Assembly: GCF_001507435.1 (NCBI RefSeq)
Contig: NZ_LMWH01000241.1
Span: 62,001-126,000 of the forward strand
Length of the DNA: 64,000 nt
Direction: 5' to 3'
From: Streptomyces sp. NRRL F-5122
Lineage (GTDB): Bacteria > Actinomycetota > Actinomycetes > Streptomycetales > Streptomycetaceae
The notes below the pieces were generated by a model. That model was not told the origin of the DNA. It saw only the letters and a program-made list of their open reading frames with translations, and did not search any database. Below are positions 1 to 8,657 of this stretch, one piece after another (within the stretch, counting starts at the first letter, position 1; every line of letters starts with the position of its first letter). The position numbers and the translations under genes were made by a program.

Positions 1-286
1 GATCGGACACGGTCTTGGGCGGCCGCCGCCCTCGCAGCTCCGGCCACTCCGAGGCGACCTGCACGCCGTACTGGGTGGAGAACCAGACTCTCAGCCGTCC
101 GGCTTGCGGCAGCGTGATGCGGTCGACGAGCCCCTCAACGCGTAGCTTGGCCAGCCGCCGCCGGGTCTGCTCGATGCGCACCTCGGGGCCGAGTATCCGG
201 TGCATCTGCTCGGTTGTGGCCATCCGGTACTGCGTCAGCACCGCAAGTGCCAACCGGTCACCACTGCCCGCATCCACGTTCGTCAT
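1..286 (-). CDS. Replication-relaxation family protein, N-terminal part (runs off the left edge)
   Basis: Only the first 95 codons are in the window. The reading frame begins at an ATG at 286 and gives a winged-helix-like start with the segments RLALAVLTQYRMATTEQMH, EQTRRRLAKLRVEGLVDRIT and ASEWPELRGRRPP. I recognise these as the conserved N-terminus of the actinobacterial replication-relaxation family, which is associated with plasmids and integrative elements and is thought to act in DNA relaxation during replication or transfer. The GGGGAGACGGAG stretch upstream could serve as a ribosome binding site. The family call is from memory of the conserved residues; the mobile-element context is inference, because the rest of the gene and its neighbours lie outside. 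Confidence 0.75.
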   Translation of the reverse strand, partial: MTNVDAGSGDRLALAVLTQYRMATTEQMHRILGPEVRIEQTRRRLAKLRVEGLVDRITLPQAGRLRVWFSTQYGVQVASEWPELRGRRPPKTVSD

Positions 287-921
287 CGTCGGCTGCTCCG
301 TCTCCCCTGCGGTGCGACACCAGCGTGTCCGGCGCCGTGCGTACCGTCAGATCAGCAGCTGGCCCCGACCAGACCACCGACCCTGAAGCCCCGACCACAG
401 TCACGATCCGACAACCGCAATTCCGACCGGGCTGACACCCCGCCTGACAACCCTGCCGACAAACGCCCGCACCCAGCAGCGGACGAGGCTGCAAAACCGC
501 AGATCACCATGGCTGTCCGGGCATGGTCGCCAGCCCGACAACCCTCTGCCCTCTCCCCTTGCCCGGCTGCCTGACTGTGTGGGGGTGGTGGGGCGGCACG
601 CGTGACAGGGAAAATGGCGAGGGTGCGGGCGGCCACATGTTGCATTGCGCGTCGGCATGGCCCCCGCGCTCCGCGCCGGAGGGGGCCAGCGCGGATCAGA
701 CGAGCCCAGGAAGCCCGTCGGCGCCGGGCTGTGCTGGGCCGGCCGCTAGGAGGACGGCCTCTCCGGATCCTTTCCCGGAAACAGCGCACCTGGCTCCCTG
801 AGGACATTCACTGAGGCAGACACCATGCCCTGTTCTCCGATGCGGCTCTGCTCGTGACGCCTTGGCGGCCCCGGCTGTTGGACGCCCCACGACCCGATCA
901 GCGGATCACGATCTCAGGACA
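287..921. other. Intergenic stretch with no supported gene
   Basis: I see no reading frame here with convincing codon bias or a recognisable product. The only structure noted is an inverted repeat at 658-688 (TGGCCCCC paired with GGGGGCCA, with a GCGC inner stem). It lies upstream of the replication-relaxation gene and is not obviously its terminator. The tail of the minus-strand nuclease-fold gene begins at 922. Confidence 0.4.
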
Positions 922-1932
922 CTAGGCGGTGTGCCGGTGGAGGGTGATGTCGACGAGCAGGGCGCGGTGGTCGCTGTCCGCGATGTCGAGGAAGCGGGCC
1001 GAGTTCGCCGAGAAGTCCCGGGAGACGAGGACGTGGTCGATCTGGGCGCCGAGCGGCGGGGCGGTCCTGGCCGGCCAGGAGGGAGTGCGGGGGGCCTCGG
1101 CGAGGCGGGCGCCGTCGCGCAGGCCGGTGTCGAGGATACGGCGGAAGGCGGCGTGGTCCTGGGAGGCGTTGAAGTCCCCGGCGACAATCGTGGGGGTGCC
1201 TGCGGCGGCCGCCGCGTAGGTGCGCAGCTCCCCCAGCTCGTGCTGCCAGAGCGAGAGCTGGCCGGGGAGCGGGGGCATGGGGTGGGCGAGCTGGAGACGT
1301 ACGGTGTGGCCGCGGACGTCGGCGACGGCCCCGGGCATGCCCATGGTGCCGGGCACACCGGGCGCGGCCTTCAGCGGGAACCGGCTGAGGATGAGCGACC
1401 CGTCGGAACCGGCGCCCTCGACGGCCCGGCGGTAGGGGTAGGCGCCGGCCGCTCCGCCGAAGGCGCGCTCCAGCGTGGCCGAGCACTGGTACTCGCACTC
1501 CTCGACGAACACGATGTCCGGGCGCTCACGGCGGATCGCGGGCAGGAGGGAGTCCGTTCCGCGGCCGAACTCCACGTTGGAGGTCAGCACCCGGAACTCG
1601 GCGAGCGGGGTGCCGGTGGGCTCGGCGGGCCTGCCGTAGGGCTCGATGAACCAGGCGAGCGCGGCCAGCACGACGACGCTCCAGACCATGCCGGTGCGCC
1701 AGCGTGCGAGCAGGGCGAGCACGAGTGCGGAGGCGGCCGGGGCGAGCAACCACGGCAGGAAGGCCAGCAGCTGGGGGACCGGTGTGACCGCGTCGGTGTC
1801 GGCGGCACGGCAGCCCACGACGACGCTCACACCGGCGAGCACCAGCCCGGCGAGCCAGGCCGCCGCGCTCCGCCCCCGGGGCCGGCGCAGGGTGTCGGCC
1901 GGCCCGGTCCGTTCCGCGGTCGCTGTCCGCAC
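922..1932 (-). CDS. Endonuclease/exonuclease/phosphatase-fold membrane protein
   Basis: This 336-residue protein begins with about three hydrophobic helices (roughly residues 25-100), followed by an endonuclease/exonuclease/phosphatase domain from about residue 110. The domain carries the expected metal and catalytic landmarks: RVLTSNVEFGRG, DIVFVEECE, GDFNASQDH, QIDHVLVS and DSDHRALLVDI. The family cleaves phosphodiesters in nucleic acids, inositol phosphates or sphingolipids, and the substrate cannot be read from sequence. The domain is predicted to face outside or to lie at the membrane. I chose the GTG at 1932 because GGAAGGG precedes it; the frame stays open further upstream but there overlaps the DUF7144 gene. 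Confidence 0.85.
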   Translation of the reverse strand: MRTATAERTGPADTLRRPRGRSAAAWLAGLVLAGVSVVVGCRAADTDAVTPVPQLLAFLPWLLAPAASALVLALLARWRTGMVWSVVVLAALAWFIEPYGRPAEPTGTPLAEFRVLTSNVEFGRGTDSLLPAIRRERPDIVFVEECEYQCSATLERAFGGAAGAYPYRRAVEGAGSDGSLILSRFPLKAAPGVPGTMGMPGAVADVRGHTVRLQLAHPMPPLPGQLSLWQHELGELRTYAAAAAGTPTIVAGDFNASQDHAAFRRILDTGLRDGARLAEAPRTPSWPARTAPPLGAQIDHVLVSRDFSANSARFLDIADSDHRALLVDITLHRHTA

Positions 1933-2020
1933 GTGGCGCCGCCCTTCCCTCGTAGGACCCGATGTCCGAATCCTCCCCCGAAGACGGGGTGGGAGGGAAA
2001 AAGGTTGCCGGGCGGCGAAG

Positions 2021-2049
2021 CCCGGGGACCACGGTCCGTGGTCCCCGGG
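2021..2049 (-). terminator. Terminator hairpin after the DUF7144 gene
   Basis: A perfect inverted repeat has 14-base arms (CCCGGGGACCACGG and its complement) around a single central base. It starts 5 bases beyond the DUF7144 stop codon. No long U-run follows, as is usual in Streptomyces. Confidence 0.7.
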
Positions 2050-2054
2050 ACCGG

Positions 2055-2474
2055 TTACATCGTCGTCCTGGTGTGGTCCGCCGTCACCAGGGACCAGATC
2101 ACGAAGCCGCCGATCGCGATGGCGATGATGGACCAGATCGGGGCGTACGGCAGGAACATGAAGTAGAGGACCATGTACAGGGCCGCCAGCCCCACACCTG
2201 TCGCGCGCGCCCACTCCATGCCCTGGAGCACGCCCCAGCCGGTGATCGCGACCAGTGCGCCGACGACCAGGTGGATCCAGCCCCAGGTGGTCAGGCTGAA
2301 CTCGTACACGTAGTGCCCGACGCTGACGTAGACGTTGTTCGCGGCGATGCCTGCGATGCCGTTCAGCACGCCCACGATCCCGCCGACGATCATCAGGACC
2401 CCGGCGAACGTCGTGCCGCCGGTCGACCACGCCTCGCGTTTCGGGTTCGTGGCGCGTGCGGTGTTCTGGACCAT
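2055..2474 (-). CDS. DUF7144 family membrane protein
   Basis: This 139-residue protein has about four membrane helices: GVLMIVGGIVGVLNGIAGIA, the region around WIHLVVGALVAITGW, GVGLAALYMVLYFMF and WSIIAIAIGGFVIWSLV. The WGWIHLVVG pattern fits the small actinobacterial DUF7144 family, whose function is unknown. The ATG at 2474 is preceded by an excellent GGAGG site (bases 2482-2486 on the complement), which favours it over a start ten codons upstream. The gene is followed by a strong hairpin terminator. Confidence 0.85.
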   Translation of the reverse strand: MVQNTARATNPKREAWSTGGTTFAGVLMIVGGIVGVLNGIAGIAANNVYVSVGHYVYEFSLTTWGWIHLVVGALVAITGWGVLQGMEWARATGVGLAALYMVLYFMFLPYAPIWSIIAIAIGGFVIWSLVTADHTRTTM

Positions 2475-2576
2475 GGGGTCGCCTCCTCTGGACGGGACGT
2501 TCATCCGCAGATTCGCCCCGAAGGAGCAGCTACGCAGGGGGAGGTAGGCCGATCGGGTGATCGTCGGGGTGGCGTG

Positions 2577-3356
2577 TCAGGCGTCCACGCGCTTCAGGAA
2601 CGCCTCCAGCGCCGCGTCGAACTCCTCCGGGCGTTCGAGGTTCGGCAGGTGCGCGGCGCCCGCCACCACCCTGAGCGTGGAGTCGGGGAGGGCGGCGTGC
2701 ATGGCCTCCGCGTCCGCGACGGGTGTGTAGGTGTCGTCCGCGCCGACCACGACGAGCGCCGGGACCGTGACACGGGTGAGGAGGTCGCGGTAGTCGGGGC
2801 GCTCCGCCCGGCCGCGCAGGGCCGCCGCCGCGCCCTGCGGGGGAGCGGCCGCCATCATGCGGTGCACATGCGCCGCCACCGCGGGGTCGGCGTGCGGCGC
2901 GACCATCCGGTACAGCACCTCGTCGGCGTACGGGCGCATGCCCTCGCGCAGCAGCCGGTCCGCCATGGCGTACCGGGCCCGCCCGCCCTCCTCGGTCTCC
3001 GCGGCCGGGAAGGTGTCCGCGAGCACCAGCCCGGCGATCCGTCCGGGAAACCGGGACCAGCACTCCATGGCGATCTGACCGCCCATGGAGAGCCCCGCGA
3101 GGACGCAGCGGCCCACTTGCAGGTCGTCGAGGAGCGAGGCGATGTCGTCCGCGAACACCGACAGCGGGGTGACGCCGGCGACGACCGGGGAGGCGCCGTA
3201 GCCGCGCAGATCCGGGGCGATCACGCGGCGTGTGCGGGCGAAGGCGGCGAGCTGCGGGGTCCACATCGTGCGGTCGAAGGGATGGCCGTGGACAAGGACG
3301 AGAGGCAGTCGCGACGTATGCGGGCCTTTGTCCTCGTAAGCGAGGAAGGGTGCCAT
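2577..3356 (-). CDS. Alpha/beta-fold hydrolase
   Basis: This 259-residue protein has the alpha/beta-hydrolase layout: LVLVHGHPFDR at the oxyanion-hole region, the nucleophile elbow GLSMGGQ (catalytic Ser), an acid in VVVGADDTYTP and the catalytic His in GAAHLPNLERPEEF. It could be an esterase, an epoxide or haloalkane hydrolase relative, or a 3-oxoadipate enol-lactonase-like enzyme; the substrate is not evident. The ATG at 3356 is divergent from the MocR-type gene, with 73 bases between the two starts, so the pair probably shares a control region and the regulator may control the hydrolase. Confidence 0.88.
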   Translation of the reverse strand: MAPFLAYEDKGPHTSRLPLVLVHGHPFDRTMWTPQLAAFARTRRVIAPDLRGYGASPVVAGVTPLSVFADDIASLLDDLQVGRCVLAGLSMGGQIAMECWSRFPGRIAGLVLADTFPAAETEEGGRARYAMADRLLREGMRPYADEVLYRMVAPHADPAVAAHVHRMMAAAPPQGAAAALRGRAERPDYRDLLTRVTVPALVVVGADDTYTPVADAEAMHAALPDSTLRVVAGAAHLPNLERPEEFDAALEAFLKRVDA

Positions 3357-3361
3357 GGATT

Positions 3362-3375
3362 CGACCCTAGGGTCG
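3362..3375. promoter_or_regulatory. 14-bp perfect palindrome in the hydrolase/MocR divergent region
   Basis: CGACCCTAGGGTCG is a perfect palindrome lying 6 bases upstream of the hydrolase start codon. Its position fits an operator, but no consensus is known to me for it. Confidence 0.4.
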
Positions 3376-3382
3376 CCAACTC

Positions 3383-3416
3383 CTCGGTGCAATAAGATCT
3401 TTGCTCTCGGTGCAAT
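3383..3416 (+). promoter_or_regulatory. Direct-repeat operator candidate for the MocR-type regulator
   Basis: CTCGGTGCAAT occurs at 3383-3393 and again at 3406-3416, both facing the same way, with a 23-bp period (about two helical turns). The second copy ends 14 bases before the regulator start codon. MocR/PdxR regulators are known to bind direct repeats in divergent promoter regions, so this is a good candidate autoregulatory site. The identification is inference. Confidence 0.6.
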
Positions 3417-3429
3417 CCAAGGGGGACCC

Positions 3430-4770
3430 ATGGAGGACTACCGGCGCATCGCCGACCGGATCGCCGCCGACATAGCCGCGGGACGGCTGCGTCCCGGTCA
3501 ACGGCTGCCGCCGCAGCGGGCGTTCGCGCGCCGGCACGGTCTGGCGGCCTCCACCGCGGGCCGGGTGTACGGCGAACTCGTGCGGCGCGGCCTTGTCGTG
3601 GGTGAGGTCGGACGGGGCACCTTCGTCCGGGCCGCCCCGGTGCCGACGGGTCGCGCGCTCGCCGAGCCCGCGACCACGGCGCCCGTCAACCTGGAGCTCA
3701 ACTACCCCTCCGTCCCCGGCCAGTCGGAGCTGCTTGCGGCCGGACTCGCGCCGCTGCTGCGGCCCGACGTCCTCGCCGGGGCGACCCGCACGGCGCCCGC
3801 CACGGGAACCCGGGCCGCGCGCGAGGCCGCGGCCGGCCTGCTGGCGGCCGGTGGCTGGCGTCCGGACCCGGAGCGGCTGCTGTTCGCGGGCAACGCACGG
3901 CAGGCCATCGCGGGCGCCCTCGCCGCCGTCGTACCGCCCGGCGGCCGCGTCGGTGTCGAACGACTGACGTATCCGCTGGTCAAGGAGATCGCGTCGCGCC
4001 TGGGCATCCTCCTCGTCCCGCTCGCCATGGACGACCAGGGGTTGTGCCCGGACGCGCTCGTCGCCGCGCACCGCTCCACGCCGCTGTCCGCGCTCTATGT
4101 GCAGCCGACGCTGCACAATCCGACGTCCGTGACGACGGGGGAGGAGCGGATGCGCCGACTCGCGGACACGGTGCGGCTCTTGGGGCTGCCGGTCGTCGAG
4201 GACCGCATCTGGGCGTTCCTGTGCGGGCGGGAGAGCGGAAAGCCCCTCGCCGCCCACGCGCCGGAGCGCACCTACGTCGTCGACGGGCTGTCCAAACGGG
4301 TCGCGCCGGGCCTCACCGTCGGATTCCTCGTCGTGCCCGAGGGACGCGGCGAGGAGGCCGCGGGGGCACTGCGGTCGGGGGGCTGGACGGCGGGACGGTT
4401 CGCGCTGGAGGCTGCGGTGCGGTGGATCGGGGACGGGACCGTCGAGCGGCTCGTCACGGTCAAGCAGGCGGACGCACGGGAACGCGGGCGGCTGGTCGCG
4501 CGGTACCTGGACGGCTTCGCCGTACGGGCCGATCCGCGGGCGTACTTCGCCTGGTGGGAGCTGCCGCGGCCGTGGCGCGCCGACACGTTCGTGGCCGCCG
4601 CGGCCGAGCGGGGGATCGCGGTGACACCGGGACCCGCCTTCGCCGCGGGTGGCAGTGGGGCGGAGGGCTCCGCCGCGGACTGCGTCAGGCTCGGACTTGC
4701 GTCGGCTCCTCCGAGGGAGCTTGCGGCGGCCCTGCGGACGCTCGCCGACGTCGCGCGTACATCCCCGTGA
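3430..4770 (+). CDS. MocR-type (GntR/aminotransferase) PLP-dependent transcriptional regulator
   Basis: This 446-residue protein joins an N-terminal GntR winged-helix domain (YRRIADRIAADIAAGRLRPG, LPPQRAFARRHGL, about residues 1-70) to a class I aminotransferase-fold domain (about 100-440). The PLP-binding lysine is expected in VVDGLSKRVAPGLTVG, and LYVQPTLHNPTS is the cofactor-contacting loop. Members sense PLP or amino compounds and bind direct repeats in divergent promoters. The GGGGGA site sits just ahead of the ATG. The last 86 bases overlap the tail of the convergent membrane-protein gene. Confidence 0.9.
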   Translation: MEDYRRIADRIAADIAAGRLRPGQRLPPQRAFARRHGLAASTAGRVYGELVRRGLVVGEVGRGTFVRAAPVPTGRALAEPATTAPVNLELNYPSVPGQSELLAAGLAPLLRPDVLAGATRTAPATGTRAAREAAAGLLAAGGWRPDPERLLFAGNARQAIAGALAAVVPPGGRVGVERLTYPLVKEIASRLGILLVPLAMDDQGLCPDALVAAHRSTPLSALYVQPTLHNPTSVTTGEERMRRLADTVRLLGLPVVEDRIWAFLCGRESGKPLAAHAPERTYVVDGLSKRVAPGLTVGFLVVPEGRGEEAAGALRSGGWTAGRFALEAAVRWIGDGTVERLVTVKQADARERGRLVARYLDGFAVRADPRAYFAWWELPRPWRADTFVAAAAERGIAVTPGPAFAAGGSGAEGSAADCVRLGLASAPPRELAAALRTLADVARTSP

Positions 4771-5644
4771 GCCAGGCGACCAGGGCGACCGTGAGGCCGA
4801 GCGCCATCATCACCCAGGCTGCCGTGCGCAATGTCTCGGTGAGTGCGTCGTAGACCGCGGCGGCCGCGGGGTGGGAGACGTCCGGGGGCAGGTCCCGCAG
4901 CGTCATCCGGCGGCCCACGGCGATCGCGACGGCGAGCAGTGCCGCGCCCAGCGCCGTGCCGAGACCGGTCGCCAGCACCGCCCGGCGGCGGCACACCGAC
5001 ACCAGCATCCCGCTCACGGCGAAGACGACCGCGGCGACGGGCAGCCAGAAGCCGGTCACTTCGAGCACGCGGAACCCCTTCCGGAACTTCGTCAGGTCCT
5101 TCGACTGCAGCAGGGTGATCTCCGTGTGCGCGATCGGGATACGGCCCGCGAACGGCACGTGTTCGTCGACGAGTTGTCTCTTCATGCGCTCGGTGGCGGG
5201 GGCGAGGTCGATGGTCACGGGGGTGTCGCCGTCGTTCCGCAGGGCGCGCATCACGGCGTCGTGTGCGCTGAGGTTCGCGGTGTCCCAGGCGGTGCGGAAG
5301 GCCTCGGTGGCGGTGAACGAGCGGACCGCGTCGTGGACGAAGGCCTGCACCGAGCCCTCCAGGGGCGTGCCGACGTGCACCTCGCGCATGATGCCGTCCG
5401 TGACGGCGGCGGCGATGGCGTCCCTGACCTGGGCGTCGGAGGCCAGCGGCGCGGTCGTGGCGGCGTACCGGGCGCTGTCCTCGATGCCGTACTTCGCCCA
5501 CACCGCGAGCAGACCGGGCGGCGCGAGCAGGCACGCGAGGCCGATCAGCACGGCGGAGAGCAGGCTCCGGGCACGTCGAGACACGTCACCAGAGAACCGT
5601 GTCCGCGGGCGATCGGCGAGCTGTTTGACTGCAAATGGGTGCAT
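4685..5644 (-). CDS. Integral membrane protein of unknown function
   Basis: The protein has a first helix near the N-terminus (LLSAVLIGLACLLAPPGLLA), a long extracytoplasmic stretch of about 150 residues, and three C-terminal helices (FWLPVAAVVFAVSGMLV, VLATGLGTALGAALLAVAIA, AAWVMMALGLTVALVAWL). I do not recognise a family with known activity. The start is uncertain: the ATG at 5644 has no good ribosome binding site, and a GTG near 5584 or a start further upstream is possible. The gene converges on the MocR-type gene and overlaps its 3' end. Confidence 0.7.
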   Translation of the reverse strand: MHPFAVKQLADRPRTRFSGDVSRRARSLLSAVLIGLACLLAPPGLLAVWAKYGIEDSARYAATTAPLASDAQVRDAIAAAVTDGIMREVHVGTPLEGSVQAFVHDAVRSFTATEAFRTAWDTANLSAHDAVMRALRNDGDTPVTIDLAPATERMKRQLVDEHVPFAGRIPIAHTEITLLQSKDLTKFRKGFRVLEVTGFWLPVAAVVFAVSGMLVSVCRRRAVLATGLGTALGAALLAVAIAVGRRMTLRDLPPDVSHPAAAAVYDALTETLRTAAWVMMALGLTVALVAWLTGMYARRRRASAGPPQAPSEEPTQVRA

Positions 5645-5823
5645 ATGACGATCCGATGGACGGGTGATGCCGTGGCGTCCACCGGACCGGGACCGCTCGC
5701 CGGGTATGCCCTCCGGTGGAGGGTTCATCCGAACGGGTGTTACCTGGTGATGGGGAAGAGGACGGCTCGGGCTCCTCGACCGCTCCCGGGACGCAACTCC
5801 GGGAGACGGGTGAGTGAGGGAGA

Positions 5824-5872
5824 CGCACGAGGCCCCGGCGTCGACGTGGGCCGACGGCCGGGGCTTCGTGCG
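5824..5872 (-). terminator. Terminator hairpin after the small membrane protein gene
   Basis: An inverted repeat pairs CGCACGAGGCCCCGGC with GCCGGGGCTTCGTGCG (one mismatch). It lies about 25 bases beyond the stop codon of the minus-strand gene at 5897. Confidence 0.65.
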
Positions 5873-5896
5873 CCGGAAGGCGGGCCGACCGGAGGG

Positions 5897-6373
5897 TCAG
5901 CGCTTCGCCCAGTGCTCGCCCAGCGGCTCCTGGTGCACGTAGTAGCGGTAGTAGTCGAACACCAGCGTGGCCACGGCGACCGCGAGTGAGATGCCGATGC
6001 TGCGCAGCACGCTGTGGCCGGTCTGGCTGTACAGGAAGCCGAACGCGATACCCGCGAACACGGCCCACGCCAGGGCGTGCGGTCCGCGGGCCAGGCGCGG
6101 TGCCACCCGCAGCAGCCCGATGCACAGCGCTGCGAACACGATCACGCACACGAAGCCGAACAGCACGTTCCAGCCGGTGATCGGACCTCCTGCGCGCCGG
6201 ATCGCCGCGGCCCAGTACCCGTACACGAGTCCGATGGCGATGGGCCCCGCGATCCGCGCCATCGCGTGTGTGCGCGGCTCGAAGACCTCGGGCGGGCGGT
6301 GGGTCGTGACGGTTCCACGGGGCCTTGTGGCGGGTGTGTGCGATGTCCCCGGCACGGGTGCCGCATGAGCCAT
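5897..6373 (-). CDS. Small integral membrane protein, unknown function
   Basis: This 158-residue protein has a charged, proline-rich N-terminus of about 50 residues followed by four hydrophobic segments (IAGPIAIGLVYGYWAA, VLFGFVCVIVFAALCIGLL, ALAWAVFAGIAFGFLY, SIGISLAVAVATLVFDYY). It ends YYVHQEPLGEHWAKR. I do not recognise a characterised family. The ATG at 6373 is preceded by GAGAGGAG. A hairpin terminator follows. The divergent neighbour starts 104 bases away on the other strand. Confidence 0.75.
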   Translation of the reverse strand: MAHAAPVPGTSHTPATRPRGTVTTHRPPEVFEPRTHAMARIAGPIAIGLVYGYWAAAIRRAGGPITGWNVLFGFVCVIVFAALCIGLLRVAPRLARGPHALAWAVFAGIAFGFLYSQTGHSVLRSIGISLAVAVATLVFDYYRYYVHQEPLGEHWAKR

Positions 6374-6477
6374 GGGAACGCTCCTCTCTCCTCGCCCCCG
6401 CCTTCCAGCGCACACCTGGTGGGGGCACCCGGCAAGTCGGGATGCGTGGTCAGCGGGGCCGTGTTTCGCTGGGGCTC

Positions 6478-7113
6478 ATGAAGATCGTGCTGTTCGGGGC
6501 GACGGGAATGGTCGGCAGCCGGATCGCCGCGGAGGCGGCGCAGCGCGGGCATCGCGTCACGGCCGTCAGCCGCTCCGGCGGGTCCCCCGTGCCCGGGGTG
6601 ACCGCCGCTGCCGCGGACGCCTCGGACGTGGCCAAGGCCTCCGCGCTGATGTCGGGGGCCGACGCGGTGGCGAACGCGTGCGCGCCGCCGCGGGACGGCT
6701 CGGACCCCAAGGGGCCGTTCCTCACCCTGAACAACTCTCTTGTGCAGGGTGCGCGCGATGCCGGGGTGCGGCGGTTCGTCGTGGTCGGCGGCGCGGGGAG
6801 CCTGGAGGTCGCGCCGGGGCAGGAGCTGTGCGACCAGCCGGGATTCCCCAAGGAGCTGCTCCCCGAGGCGCTCGCCCACCGTGCCGTCCTGGAGTACTAC
6901 CGCACGGTCGACGATCTGGAATGGACATACGTCTCGCCCGCCGCCGAGATCGCCCCGGGCGAGCGCACGGGCCGCTTCCGGTCGGACGACGACGGCCTGC
7001 TCACCGACGTGTACGGCAACAGCCGGATCAGCGCCGAGGACTTCGCGATCGCGTTCGTCGACGAACTGGAGCAGGAGACGCATCCGCGCGCCCGTATGTC
7101 CGTGGCCTACTGA
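6478..7113 (+). CDS. NAD(P)-binding (atypical SDR, NmrA/YwnB-like) protein
   Basis: This 211-residue Rossmann protein opens with MKIVLFGATGMVGSRIA, whose GATGMVG is the dinucleotide-binding loop, and has VVVGGAGSLEV and YVSPAAEIAPGERTG further on. This layout fits the single-domain atypical short-chain dehydrogenases related to NmrA and YwnB, which often act as redox-sensing or flavin/biliverdin-reductase-like proteins. The catalytic YxxxK is not evident. The ATG at 6478 has only a weak ribosome site. The PP2C phosphatase gene follows after 15 bases, so the two may be co-transcribed. Confidence 0.82.
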   Translation: MKIVLFGATGMVGSRIAAEAAQRGHRVTAVSRSGGSPVPGVTAAAADASDVAKASALMSGADAVANACAPPRDGSDPKGPFLTLNNSLVQGARDAGVRRFVVVGGAGSLEVAPGQELCDQPGFPKELLPEALAHRAVLEYYRTVDDLEWTYVSPAAEIAPGERTGRFRSDDDGLLTDVYGNSRISAEDFAIAFVDELEQETHPRARMSVAY

Positions 7114-7128
7114 GGGACGGCGGCGCCG

Positions 7129-8514
7129 GTGCCCACCAGGCGGCCGTCCCGGGGCCGGCCGGAGAAGAGCCGGACGGAGCAGAACGCTGCCGACCCCCGC
7201 CGGGGGCGCGCGCTCCCGCACTTCGGCGGCTCCCGCGGTGCCCGTGGGGCGGCGGTTCTCGGGACCGCCCCCGCGGACGCCTCGGCGGCTCAAGGGGTGC
7301 CGCCCCGGGGCCCGGAGGACGAACACGCGACGGCGGTGCGCGGCGGGTCCGCGGGAGCACACCGCCGGCCCCCCGACCTTCCCGGCTCCGGCGGCGGGCC
7401 CGCGGAACACCAGTTCCTGCGGGTCGGCGGGTACAGCGTCGCCTGGGTGCCACCGCTCGTGCTCCTCGCGGCCATCGCCGTGGTCGACTGGAAGACCTCC
7501 GGCGAGTTCCGCACCATCTCGTGGGTGGTGCTGGTCCCCGGCATCGCGGCCGCGATCTGCGGGCTGCGGACCACGATCGGGATCGCGGTTCTGGCCGTCC
7601 TCACCTACGAGCTGGAGGACAACGCCTGGCCCCACCAGTTCCGGACCGGGGTGCCCGACTTCATCCTCGTCGTCGTGGGCAGCGGCCTCGCCGTGCTGGC
7701 CTGTGCGGTCCGCCTGCGCGGCGAGCGGCGCATGCTCCACATGCAGGACATCGCCGACACCACCCGGCGCACGGTGCTGCGGCCGATGCCGGCGGGCTGG
7801 GGCGGAATCGAGCACGCGGCGGCCTACCTCGCCGCGGACAGCGTCGCCCGCGTCGGCGGCGACTTCTACGACATCCAGCCGGGCCCCCGGGGCACCCGCG
7901 TGCTGCTCGGGGACGTCCAGGGCAAGGGGCTCGACGCGGTCGCGGCGGCGTCGGCACTGCTCGGCACGTTCCGCGAGTCGGCCTACCACGAGCCCCTCCT
8001 CGCCACGGTCGCCGAACGACTGGAGACCCGGATGCGGCGGCATGTGCGCTACGGCGCCGAGATCGGCCGCGACGACGACGACCGCTTCGCCACCGCCGTG
8101 CTGGTCGGCTTCCCGCAGACCGGGGCCGGGTGCGTCGAGGTGATCAACTTCGGGCACGAGCCACCATTGGTGGTGACGCCCGACGGCGTACGGTCGCTGC
8201 CGATCGGCGAGAGGCTCCCGCTCGGACTGGCCGGGCTGACCGGAGGACCGGCACCGGCGCTGTGCCTGCCGCTCACGGACGAGGAGACGCTGCTGCTGTT
8301 CACGGACGGGGTGTCCGAGGCACGGGACGCCGCGGGGGAGTTCTTCCCGCTGCGCGACACCCTGGCCCACGCGCTCGCCGAGGATCCGCGCATCGCCGAG
8401 CCCGGGCGTCTGGTGCGCTTCGTCCGTGACAGCACGCTGCGCCACTGCGGCGGCCATCTCGGCGACGACACGACGATCTTCGCGCTGCGGCGCCGTGCGG
8501 CCGACGGCGGGTGA
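7129..8514 (+). CDS. Membrane-anchored SpoIIE-type PP2C serine phosphatase
   Basis: The protein has 461 residues. A long polar N-terminus (about 1-100) precedes four membrane helices (about 105-190) and then a SpoIIE/RsbU-type PP2C domain. Metal-binding landmarks are RVGGDFYDIQ, LLGDVQGKGLDA and TDGVSEARDAAGEFF, with HLGDDTTIFALR at the end. Such enzymes dephosphorylate STAS-domain anti-sigma antagonists in partner-switching cascades. No anti-sigma kinase is adjacent; the nearest STAS protein in the window is at 31930-32307. The GTG start at 7129 follows GAGGGA. Confidence 0.9.
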   Translation: MPTRRPSRGRPEKSRTEQNAADPRRGRALPHFGGSRGARGAAVLGTAPADASAAQGVPPRGPEDEHATAVRGGSAGAHRRPPDLPGSGGGPAEHQFLRVGGYSVAWVPPLVLLAAIAVVDWKTSGEFRTISWVVLVPGIAAAICGLRTTIGIAVLAVLTYELEDNAWPHQFRTGVPDFILVVVGSGLAVLACAVRLRGERRMLHMQDIADTTRRTVLRPMPAGWGGIEHAAAYLAADSVARVGGDFYDIQPGPRGTRVLLGDVQGKGLDAVAAASALLGTFRESAYHEPLLATVAERLETRMRRHVRYGAEIGRDDDDRFATAVLVGFPQTGAGCVEVINFGHEPPLVVTPDGVRSLPIGERLPLGLAGLTGGPAPALCLPLTDEETLLLFTDGVSEARDAAGEFFPLRDTLAHALAEDPRIAEPGRLVRFVRDSTLRHCGGHLGDDTTIFALRRRAADGG

Positions 8515-8657
8515 GGCCGTGTCCCGTGGGGGTGTTTCATGCCCGGCACCCCACCGCGCCGGCCGTCCATACGCGTGCGTTTGCCCTTCCTCCGTCGCAG
8601 CTTTGCAGGCGCAGCGGTTACGGTGCTGCCGTGGCTGATCGATCGGGGGAGGGAACG

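Noticed and set aside
922..2430. A 502-residue version of the nuclease-fold protein
   Set aside because: The upstream part overlaps the DUF7144 gene in another frame and its sequence is Arg/His-rich shadow; a GTG at 1932 with a ribosome site is the real start.
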